Source of the DNA: Phorcus lineatus
Lineage: Eukaryota; Mollusca; Gastropoda; Trochida; Trochidae
Direction of reading: 5' to 3'
Length of the DNA stretch: 64,000 bases
Assembly (NCBI GenBank): GCA_921293015.1
Contig: OV121095.1
Span: forward strand, 39,157,484-39,221,483
The notes below the pieces were generated by a model. That model made no database searches and was not told where the DNA came from. It worked only from the letters and a program-made list of their open reading frames with translations. Shown piece by piece: positions 55,801-64,000 of this stretch. The translations under genes were made by a program, and so were the position numbers. How positions within the stretch are numbered: position 1 is the first letter of the stretch; each line of letters begins with the position of its first letter.

Positions 55801-56656
55801 TTCCTTTTGATCTTTACGCAATGATAAATCATGCATCAATAAAACTCAACCTATAATTAATACGTCACGAATTTATCGCCAACACTTATTTCCGACCTTC
55901 TGATTCGGCAATCGAGAAGGAAAGGGGCAGTTATGGGGCGGAGCTAGGCACATCTGGCCGACGACCTTGAGGCATTTCAACATTGTTGCACATTGAGGAA
56001 TGTAGCCAGAGATCAAAGGAAAGGAAGTCGCTCGGTGACGACAGGCATCAAAACAAAAACATTACCCGACACTTCACTCTTTCTCAATTATTTAAAACAA
56101 CAAACATAAAGCTAATCGTGAAACGCAACAAACAGGTTGTAAGTCATCACTGATAATAGGAATTTACTTGCGCCAAAGAAAACTACCAATTGATTTGTGA
56201 AAGAAATCTGCATGAGTACTCAAGTAATTCACACTCTTCGTCCATCTATAGATTTACCATTTGATACATAAAAGAGGAAAAGACCACTGATGACAAAACT
56301 GTAAACAAAATTTCACTTAATGTAAACAATGACACTGGTTATATATTAAGATATCTTTATGAAATACGCAACGAATGGCGGACTGCTCAGGCGCGTTAAT
56401 TGTAACACCTCTCCCACTCAATGAAAAACAAAACGGCAAAAGACAGGTCAGTAATATATTAATATAAGTCGATCAGGTTATCCTTACCTTGCAGTTATTT
56501 ATCAGATCAAATTTGGCGCCAGGAGGAACATTAATTAAGGGTCAGTACTCTTTGGGCTACTTCTTCCGACTGATTCAATTTAGTCGAGAATCACTTAGAG
56601 AAATGATGTCAGGTTAAAGGTCGCATAGAGCAAAGGGTTACCCATTGGATAAAACA
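55801..56656. other. Intron 8; nothing recognised
   Basis: No clear element. The phrase GAGAGCTATGCCATCCGGAG just before it (55,769-55,788) resembles the start of the SINE-like repeat near 16,974 and may be a third fragment. Confidence 0.35.
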
Positions 56657-56786
56657 GATACATGATTGACACAAGTGGGTGTATACGAAATATCAGCTTG
56701 CTATCACTCACTCGGGGGCTCCGCCCCCTCGTGAGATGATAGCTCGCTGATATTTCGTATACACCCCTGGTGTCATCATGTATCTA
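56657..56786. repeat. Long hairpin with GC-rich loop, second example
   Basis: The arms pair GGGTGTATACGAAATATCAGC (described from 56,687) with its exact complement ending near 56,767. Pairing extends outward through AGATACATGAT to 56,657 and 56,786 with small mismatches. The loop holds CTCGGGGGCTCCGCCCCCTCG-type inner pairing. The design matches the hairpin at 5.6 kb, but the arm sequence differs. Confidence 0.75.
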
Positions 56787-57025
56787 TTACTTGCATGCTC
56801 CTGGTAGAGGCACCCAAACTGGATACGTCGACGGATAGAAGCCAGACCAAATTTGAGTCCTAAAACCTGCTTCATGTCTATCACTATTCCTTTCATTCCG
56901 TATTTTTTTCTCATCCTTTCGATTCCTTTCTCCCTGATCTATCCACTCTCTTTGGATGCATCCACGTATTTTATAACTGAAATATTGTTCAAGACACGTT
57001 AAACCCCAACTCACTCACTTGCTAC
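56787..57025 (+). repeat. SINE-like dispersed repeat, copy 2
   Basis: It shares GGCACCCA, GTCGACGG, TAGAAGCCAGACCAAATT and GAGTCC with 16,998-17,065. A pyrimidine-rich stretch follows, and it ends in GTTAAACCCCAACTCACTCA. Such CTCACT tails are, from memory, common in molluscan repeats. It starts immediately after the hairpin, whose tip sequence may have inserted into it. Confidence 0.55.
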
Positions 57026-57365
57026 AAGAATGGAGGAATATCCGTGTGCCCTATATCACTCATCTCTGTTTAATGCAGCAATGTCTCCATGCCTGTGCCC
57101 GGGCCGCTGGAGGTCACATAAGATACTGACTGCTGATGTTAGGGTGCCTTTGTTTGGATTCTGTTTATACTTGCCAAATTGACAAAATTTCATTTACTTC
57201 TCCGACGAAGTAAATCATTATTTCATGTGCTTTTTGTGAATAATAACACTTGTTCGTGCTGTCTGTTATACCAGGCGATGCGTTTTCAAAGTTCCTCAGT
57301 AAATATTTGAAATGTACTGTTTACCTTTGCACTGTAATACACATCAATTTACCTTTAATTGTCAG

Positions 57366-57473
57366 AGACCAAGCAGTTCTGCAGAAAAAGCCATGAAAGT
57401 CTTTTGTGTCAGCTCTACGGACTACAACAAACTCCGTTTGTCTGAATCTTCAGACTTATACGATGATACAACG
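57366..57473 (+). CDS. GTPase gene exon 9
   Basis: The exon has 36 codons between acceptor CCTTTAATTGTCAG and donor GTAAGT. It encodes RPSSSAEKAMKVFCVSSTDY, then NKLRLSESSDLYDDTT. In SLIP-GC-like proteins a hydrophobic strand of this type (VFCVSS.xY) follows the G4 region. It keeps phase 0 with both neighbours. Confidence 0.82.
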
Positions 57474-57783
57474 GTAAGTGACTAAATGTTAGTTGCTTAA
57501 AACCCAAGAACCAAGTGACACGTCAATTATATTGCTTCCGATCGGAAGGTAATGTAAATTTAGGCCTTTATTACTATTGATATCATATTAGTTATGGAAA
57601 ATGTTTCTCTGTCTCAAAAATATTCTTCGGTGATCAGATATAACTTAACCTTTCCACTTTAAAATTGCTTAGTTTGATATTAGGCCTATGAAGTTGCTGG
57701 ATATGCACCTAAAGATTACAATCTGTCAGATCAATTAGCGAGCTATAACAACTAAATATAACAAAAGAATCTAATCGTCACAG

Positions 57784-57945
57784 ATGTTCACGACAGATGA
57801 TCAAACAGAAATACCAGCCCTGAAGAAATTTCTGACTCAAGCTTCAAAAGATAAGAGAGAAAAGAAAAGAAAGTCCATTAAATCCGACTTTTCGTCCCTC
57901 GTCTCTGGACTGTACACCTACCTGATAAATGTGGAATTAGCCTGC
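57784..57945 (+). CDS. GTPase gene exon 10
   Basis: The exon has 54 codons after acceptor TAATCGTCACAG, ending at donor GTACGT. It encodes MFTTDDQTEIPALKKFLTQ, a lysine-rich stretch (KDKREKKRKSIKSD) that could serve as a nuclear localisation signal, and a helix (FSSLVSGLYTYLINVELAC). TEIPAL is a phrase I associate with this family. If the donor is not used, the frame stops at 57,976-57,978 after 10 more codons. Confidence 0.82.
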
Positions 57946-58252
57946 GTACGTATACATAGATGTCTCATTCCGTGTTAAACAAGTACTTTCTACAAGTATT
58001 TTCATCACTCGAATAATCTTTGTGCTGTGATTGTGACCAGCTTTTGATCATTCCTGCATCGTATTTAACGCAGGATTTTAAATTGTTTGTTTACCCTGTT
58101 TTTGTATGCGTATTTGAAGAGGGTCTTTGATGACATGAAGGTCTCCTCGAAATTTATTGAAAAACATTAAAACCCTTTAAATAATGAAACCATTTCTGAG
58201 TTGAAAAGTACATCATAAACCGGGCTACAGCAAAATTCAATTTCACCTTCTT
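57946..58252. other. Intron 10 start; nothing recognised
   Basis: AT-rich sequence without recognised features, ending in TA at the border of the MITE. Confidence 0.4.
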
Positions 58253-58254
58253 TA

Positions 58255-59497
58255 CACTGCAAAAATGGCATTTTGATTTTAAACATGTTGCGTACGTGTT
58301 TTACTCAAAACATGTTGCGAAATGTGTTTAAATGCTAAACACATAACTTATCATGTGTTGTAAATCGAAACATTTTCCAAATATAAACACGTTTCGCTTT
58401 ACTTCAAAAATGGCGTTTTGATGTTAAACATGTTGCGTACTTGTTCCACACATAACATGTTGTGAAATGTGTTTAAATGCGAAACACATCAAAACATGTT
58501 TCAAATATAAACACATTGTACTTCGCACAAAAACACAATGTGAATATATCATTAGGAGTTACATTTATATTAAAGTTGACGACGACGAAAATGATTGTAT
58601 TATTATCATTGTTTTTTTTATTATCATCAATGTTATCATAATTATTAATTCCATCATTATTATTACCACCGAAGAATCTACAGAATAACTTACGTGTAAC
58701 CTGTGTAAAGAACTACAGTTCTATTAGTGTTAGTGCCGATTATTACATTTATCCCGAACAGTAGAAAGTGGTAAAGTACATATATCTTTTCACTATTTCA
58801 TGATAAATAAACAGTTGTTTTATTCTTTTGTTAGATCTTGTTGACATTTTAAATACAGATGGCAGTTTTACTGTTATATTTGATATCACCCGTTTTCATG
58901 GTTTTTCTATAAAGTTAATTTAAGACTATACAACACATGCCACAACTTCAAGTTGTTTATGGTTTTTAAAAAAAACCCAGATCGATAGTGTACTTTAGCA
59001 ATTAAAATGATGTTGAAATGTGATTAAAACATTTACATCGACACTGAATCATTATTTTGCAAAGTATGTCTTTATTTATTTCTGGTCAAGGTTGTTTATG
59101 AATTAAAGAAAAACTTGAAAAACTAATATTCAATTCATTGCCGTTTGTGATAGTTGTCTGTTTGCATATACATTTCTTTTTAGTTTCAAGTCTTGAATAT
59201 CTAAGAAAATATTTTGTTTCATAGTTTGCAACATGGTTAATACCAAAACACCTGTCACAACATGTTTTAAATCAAAACACTTTTCACAACATGTTTTAAA
59301 TCAAAATACTTTCTACAACATGTTCTAACCCAAAATGTGTTTTGATATTAAACATGTTGTGGAAAGTGTTTTGATTTTAAACATGTTGTGGAAAGTGTTT
59401 GGGTTTTAAACATGTTGTGAACATCTATGTGTTTAAAAAACAGGACAAGACATGTGTTTAGGTTTGTGTTTAAGATTAAAACACAATTTTTGCAGTG
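58255..59497. mobile_element. 1.24-kb TA-flanked MITE with CACTGCAAAAAT termini
   Basis: Termini are CACTGCAAAAATGG at the left and the complement (ATTTTTGCAGTG) at the right, each flanked by TA (58,253-58,254 and 59,498-59,499). This fits the Tc1/mariner superfamily target rule. Both subterminal regions are packed with AACATGTTG(T/C)G-type words alternating with AAATCAAAACAC-type words in both orientations. The centre holds an ATT/ATC-rich simple stretch (58,590-58,680). It encodes no protein. Confidence 0.85.
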
Positions 59498-59499
59498 TA

Positions 59500-60296
59500 G
59501 TGTATATTTAGGAAATGTCTATATTTTATGAACGGTACCACTGGCCAGAAAGTACTAGGATATCCTTGCTTTGACAATGAGTTCTTAAAGACAATGTCAT
59601 TTTATTCTAGATAACAATAATCCTTACACTAGGATATCCTTAATCACGTATCTTAATTTCCACTTTCATTCTATGGAGTCGGGAATTATCACCCATTATA
59701 TAAACTAGTCTTGGGCAAAGAGGGTGATTGTTAAAATGTGGGGAAGCGTGTTCTCCCGGTATTTCTCAGCGTTTAGTGTACCCGGATTAATTAATGTCCA
59801 GTTTAAAACATTGGGAGACACATCCGCATATCATTACAGACAAACTGTCACCCGTTGGATAGTTGGTTGGACATGTCTAGGTGCAAATAAGATGTTGGGT
59901 TGTCGCCAAACACGAATTCAGCCATCCATATTATGCATTAACATCCAACTGTCGTCAGAACAATGGATACGGCGGCATGATGAAAAATTCCAACGCTCCT
60001 TCGTTGTGCCCCACATACGACGTTCACTAATTTGTCTTTATTTCAATTTCGCACATGAGAGATCTAAGCGCCTCCCGAAAAGGATCCCTTACGATTGAAT
60101 GGAAACCCTCCTGCAAGCATTCAGTTATGCCTCCTTATTAGTTTGGGGTAAACATTCCTTAATGTACAATAGTTTCCGGGATCCAAAGTAGGCTAAACTT
60201 GATGATTTTATTACCATCGTCTACCTTGGTTCAGGGGTAGTGGTGGAGATAATTAAGAACGTATAGCCTGAATAATTGAGGATGAAGTACTGTGGT
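59500..60296. other. Spacer between the two MITE copies; nothing recognised
   Basis: A 124-residue open frame (59,724-60,098, + strand) has no recognisable motif. GGATATCCTT-like words occur three times near 59,560-59,642. Confidence 0.35.
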
Positions 60297-60799
60297 TCAT
60301 GTTGTGAAAAGTGTTTAGGTTTTAACATGTTGTGAAAAGTGTTTTGATTTAAAACATGTTGTGACAGGTGTTTTGGTATTAACCATGTTGTAAACTATGA
60401 AACAAAATATTTTCTTAGATATTCAAGACTTGAAACTAAAAAGAAATGTATATGCAAACAGACAACTATCACAAACGGCAATGAATTGAATATTAGTTTT
60501 GCAAGTTTTTCTTTAATTCATAAACAACCTTCTAGCACCTCACCATATGATAGAAAGAATATTAATACATTTTGATAAAATAAGTTATTTTAGCATCCTA
60601 AATACTTGAAGTCAATACTGATAACCGATAATGACTAATTTGAAATGTGATTTTGTATCAAAAGGAATCTAAAGTTAGTTTTAAAAAAATATGCAATATA
60701 ATATGAAGTAACTTTCACATGTGAAAATATGCTAACAAAACAAAGGATAAATGAAAGATAACACATTTGATAGGTTCACAATATTTATTTGTTTTACAG

Positions 60800-60898
60800 C
60801 CTAATCCTGATAAAAAATCAACAAATTACAGATTGGAAGCGACAGCAACAAACTTAAGAGCTAGTGGCACTGCGGCTCTTCAAGTTGTGCATGATTAA
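60800..60898 (+). CDS. Proposed last exon of the GTPase gene (exon 11)
   Basis: A good acceptor (TTGTTTTACAG) is followed by 32 codons in phase 0 with exon 10, PNPDKKSTNYRLEATATNL and then RASGTAALQVVHD, and a stop at 60,896-60,898. A possible poly(A) signal AATAAA lies at 61,609-61,614. The exon lies inside the 2.5-kb block that splits the inverted MITE. It is therefore either a recently acquired 3' end or not part of the gene. The protein is not a family signature, so the case rests on splice signal and phase. Confidence 0.4.
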   Translation, partial: PNPDKKSTNYRLEATATNLRASGTAALQVVHD

Positions 60899-61100
60899 AT
60901 GATAATCAAAATGGATGGAGGACTTTTTGGTGATAATCAGTATTCGGGGTGCTTCCTTTGGGCAGCTGGTCAGGTCATCATTCTTCAACTACAAAGAAAA
61001 GTGAGAAATGCTACACTAACTGTTCTACTGAATTTAAGTAAAGAACTTCAAATATGGAAACTCATTAAATATAATTCTATAGCTGCATACGATTCAATCA

Positions 61101-61133
<33 letters not shown>
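61101..61133. repeat. (TA)n microsatellite
   Basis: An uninterrupted TA dinucleotide run of about 33 bases downstream of the proposed last exon. Confidence 0.95.
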
Positions 61134-61137
<4 letters not shown>

Positions 61138-61211
61138 ATTTGCCAATTATTTGGTTATGACCCCATAAATATGTAATCAGCGAATGCAACCTTAAATTTT
61201 TAAAATTATTT

Positions 61212-61358
61212 TTAGTATAATATCAAGCGATAACTCATATAAACTTTTGCTGCCTTTTTGCTGCTTCTTGGGACTGTCATGGCTATTTTTTCCTCGGTCA
61301 GCATGGTCATTTCTAAAACAGCATCGGTGGTGTTGCATAGTTCATCAAGATCTTCCAC
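61212..61358 (-). other. Possible minus-strand exon of unknown gene
   Basis: Minus-strand sequence GTTAACTTTGTTTTTAG, a strong acceptor, is followed by a 48-codon frame (VEDLDELCNTTDAVLEMTML, then TEEKIAMTVPRSSKKAAK) ending in a stop at 61,212. It lies in the same 2.5-kb block as the proposed exon 11, on the opposite strand. The family is not recognised and it may be chance. Confidence 0.25.
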
Positions 61359-61359
61359 C

Positions 61360-63038
61360 TAAAAACAAAGTTAACAAAAGGTTTCATGAATTCGTATCAT
61401 TTCGTGCTTTCTTCACAAACTACTCGGCATTATTTCCTAAGACTGACTATATATGCTAAAAGGAATGTAGCACTTCGTCGAATTAAAGCGTATATTTTCT
61501 CATTTTTTGGCTCTATTGATTCTTAAAAGTTAAACGAATGCAGATACTAATTTGTAGTAATCAAATTTATGCGTTACTTCTCCTCTTTAAGATGGAAAAT
61601 GTGATCTCAATAAAAAACATTGTTTCAAATTGCAAGACAATATTTTAAATCATTTAAATCAACATACAATGTTTGGTTAAGCTATGATATTATATTACCA
61701 TTCATTTCACATTAATGGCCTCAACTGATTTTTTTCAGGATACTGGAATATTTTTCTAAGACTACTTATGTTTGGGATGTGTAACGAGACGTTTTGATCG
61801 TCCGGTGACAATACATACGGCAAACAATTATGTTTCTTAGGAAAAAGTGAAGGAAACTTCTTTTAAAAAACGTGCTACTGTCCCTTTAGCGGAGCAAAAA
61901 TAATTTTCATGAAATAGGTTATTGATGGAGTAGCATAAAACATTAAAAACGTTAATTGAAATCCTCATAGCTTGAAGTACACAACTCACAATTAACTACT
62001 TGATCAAGTGACGAAATATAACTGTTTACAAATTTATCTGTGAACAAGTATTGTTATTTGCTTCATTGTACGTCTGGTCGACAAAACACTATCATTTTAC
62101 CTTTATTTTCATTATGTTCGTTAAAATCATCATAATTTTGTGACATCGCGTGTATTGAACCAAATCTTACCTTACAAACTGTTGATTCCTTGGTCTGAAT
62201 AATTCATTTGTGCCGTTGAATCTTCATTCAAATTTTGAACACTCGTGCTTGGTGGTATTGGCCGTTTTCAGGGTATATATAACGAAAACGTATCGAACAA
62301 AGGAACAACGCGCAATGATTATATAATCAAGGGGCGAGTAACTCGTATTGAACGCTGAACTCCTTTGTTCTGAACCCACGTGCTTTGGGAGAATAGGTTC
62401 GAAACAAAGAGAAGCTGAAACTTTACCTTTGTTTCCTATTCATACAGACAACCTTTTCTTGTTTTAACATGTTTATTCAAAATCATTTCTTGGGGGGAAA
62501 TTTGAAAACAATTTTGTTAAAATTTCAACTTTAAGTAGTAAACTTTTGTTTTTTTAAAAGTACACTGGAGTAACCTGTTTTCATGTGTCACCTGTGTTTG
62601 TGGTATTTACAATGATGTCTGTTGTCTCTAACCCCTTACCGCTCCCGCGCTCCCAGTTAACGCATATTTTATTGACAAGTTGTTCTGAAAATCATTGCGA
62701 TTTCGTGCTTGTTTGGTTAACATTTATTATTAATCTTAAACATTAAACATACTTAGGCGAAAATGTTTTCCAGGTAACCACTTTTATTTTAACCTGAATC
62801 ACCTGACTTTTCAGTATGATACCTGTTCAATTGATATATGAATATATAGAATGGTAGAGTCTCATTCATTTTTTGCTATTTTGTAGGACTTTCCGGTACA
62901 AGGAAAATAAGTTATTTGAACAGTTTGCTTTGCTTGCTCATGTTAAATCTTAAAGAACATGAAATTTAATGTGTTTGGTGATAAAAAGCTCTTCTGATAC
63001 TATAAAAAAACCTCTTAAGTATTCTAATGAATTCTTTG
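61360..63038. other. Remainder of the block splitting the MITE; nothing recognised
   Basis: AT-rich sequence without coding signal or recognised repeat. No terminal inverted repeats were found at the block borders. Confidence 0.35.
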
Positions 63039-63894
63039 CTTGACCAGAAATAAATAAAGACATACTTTGCAAAATATTTGTGAAATGAAATAATTCATTG
63101 TCGATTTAATTGTTTTAAACACATTTCAACATCCTCTTAATTGCTAATGTACACTATCGATCTGTGTTTTTTTTAAAAAAACATAAACAACTTAAAGTTG
63201 TGGCATGTGTTGTATCGTCTTAAAGTAACTTAATAGAAAAACCATGAAAACGGGTGACATCAAATATAACAGTAAAACTGCCATCTGTATTTAACAATCT
63301 AACAAAAGAAAAAAAACAACAGTTTATTTATCATGAAATAGAGAAACATAAATGTACTTTACCACTTTCTACTGTTCCGGATATATGTAATAATCGGCAA
63401 TAACACTAATAGAACTGTAGTTCTTCACACAGGTTACACGTAAGTTATTCTGTAGATTCTTCGGTGGTAATAATAATGATGAAATTAATAATGATGATAA
63501 CAGTGATGATAATAAAAAAACAATGATAATAATACAATCATTATCGTCGTCGTCAACTTTAATATAAATGTAACTCCTACTGATATATTCACATTGTTGT
63601 TTTTGTGACATTCAGAAAAAGGCGAAGTACAATGTGTTTATATTTGAAACATGTTTTGATGTGTTTCGCATTCAAACACATTTCGCAACATGTTATGTGT
63701 GGAAAAAGTACGCAACATGTTTAACATCACAACGCCATTTTTTTAAGTAAAGTGAAACGTGTTTATATATGAAACATGTTTCGATTTACAACACATGACA
63801 AGTTATGTGTTTAGCATTTAAACACATTTCGCAACGTGTTTTGAGTAAAACACCTACGCAACATGTTTAAAATCAAAACGTCATTTTTGCAGTG

Positions 63895-64000
63895 TTGTGT
63901 TGACACTGTGACTGTAATCAAACTGTCAATCACTCTGCTGTCTCGCTTCCAATTATTTGCAATTCTTACATGTGTAAAATGTACAATTTATCACATTTGA
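63895..64000. other. Window end; nothing recognised
   Basis: The unique flank after the inverted MITE is too short to interpret. Confidence 0.3.

Larger units (their letters stand above)
5248..60898 (+). other. Host gene span: NUGGC/SLIP-GC-like dynamin-family GTPase, 11 exons
   Basis: Eleven exons on one strand join in frame into about 492 residues. All internal borders are AG/GT and all phases match (2, 0, 0, 0, 2, then 0). The P-loop GDTGSGKS falls at residues 38-45, DLPGVGD (G3) at 213-219, and THSD at 277-280 in the G4 position. Exons 6-8 are rich in K, E and Q with heptad-like spacing, suggesting a coiled coil. Exons 9-10 carry a segment (KVFCVSSTDYNKL, then TEIPALKKFL) that I associate with the nuclear GTPase SLIP-GC family and its large invertebrate relatives. 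Human NUGGC is longer, so the gene may be a short paralogue or may continue past the window. Family members are GTP-binding proteins of the dynamin superfamily; the molluscan role is unknown. Nearly every large intron contains transposons. Confidence 0.8.
60297..63894. mobile_element. Inverted, split second copy of the TA-flanked MITE
   Basis: 60,297-60,531 is the reverse complement of about 59,090-59,300, and 63,039-63,894 is the reverse complement of 58,255-59,090. The halves meet within three bases (CTT at 60,529-60,531 and at 63,039-63,041). The copy was therefore contiguous, and 2,507 bp (60,532-63,038) now separates the halves. Its outer right end, GCAGTG at 63,889-63,894, is followed by TT rather than TA. 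The left terminus is missing. Confidence 0.85.

Noticed and set aside
59724..60098. 124-residue open frame between the MITE copies
   Set aside because: No domain, no splice support in phase with the GTPase gene, and atypical composition.
61101..61133. TA run considered as a replication origin or promoter
   Set aside because: A simple dinucleotide microsatellite is the adequate explanation.

Overview
This is animal genomic DNA: AT-rich, with spliced coding exons and a dense load of transposable elements. The gene family, the Tx1/L1-type LINEs, the Penelope-type GIY-YIG fragments and a dispersed repeat ending in a 'GTTAAACCCCAACTCACTCACTT' style tail (shown here only as a description; it lies near 56,998-57,020) suggest a mollusc, perhaps a gastropod such as an abalone. 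That placement is inference. Everything here was read by eye, without searches.

One host gene on the + strand explains the window. Eleven exons between 5,248 and 60,898 join in frame, with consistent splice phases and GT/AG borders, into a protein of about 492 residues. It has a P-loop GTPase domain (GDTGSGKS, DLPGVGD, and an unusual THSD at the G4 position), a charged helical or coiled-coil stretch, and a further helical region. It resembles the dynamin-like NUGGC/SLIP-GC nuclear GTPases. The 5' end (untranslated exons, promoter) is not seen, and the last exon is uncertain.

The long introns are filled with mobile DNA; by my tally the listed elements cover about 35 kb, more than half of the window. 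Upstream of exon 1 lie a decayed LINE (about 1,980-4,080) and a 454-bp MITE. Intron 1 (20 kb) holds a hairpin, a diverged tandem array, two near-full-length Tx1/L1-like LINEs in gene orientation, and a Tigger/pogo derivative nested in a SINE-like repeat. The first LINE has both ORFs open; the second has a 17-bp target duplication and one ORF2 frameshift. Intron 2 holds an unclassified element (about 26.1-30.5 kb) with a broken ORF and at least nine copies of a CAGATACGTTAC motif, itself hit by a palindromic MITE and a Tc1 element. Intron 3 holds a THAP-domain element with TTAA target duplication and short terminal inverted repeats (Kolobok-like), nested inside a second copy of the MITE found near 4.1 kb. 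Intron 6 holds a 4.6-kb fold-back element with two 2,013-bp arms and a decayed antisense LINE. Introns 7 and 8 hold Penelope-like GIY-YIG fragments and a Tc1 pseudogene. Intron 10 and the 3' end hold a 1.24-kb TA-flanked MITE and an inverted copy split by 2.5 kb that contains the proposed last exon.

No rRNA, CRISPR array or convincing tRNA gene was seen. The novel candidates are the CAGATACGTTAC element, the nested TTAA/THAP insertion, the fold-back element, and the proposed gain of a last exon inside a split MITE.
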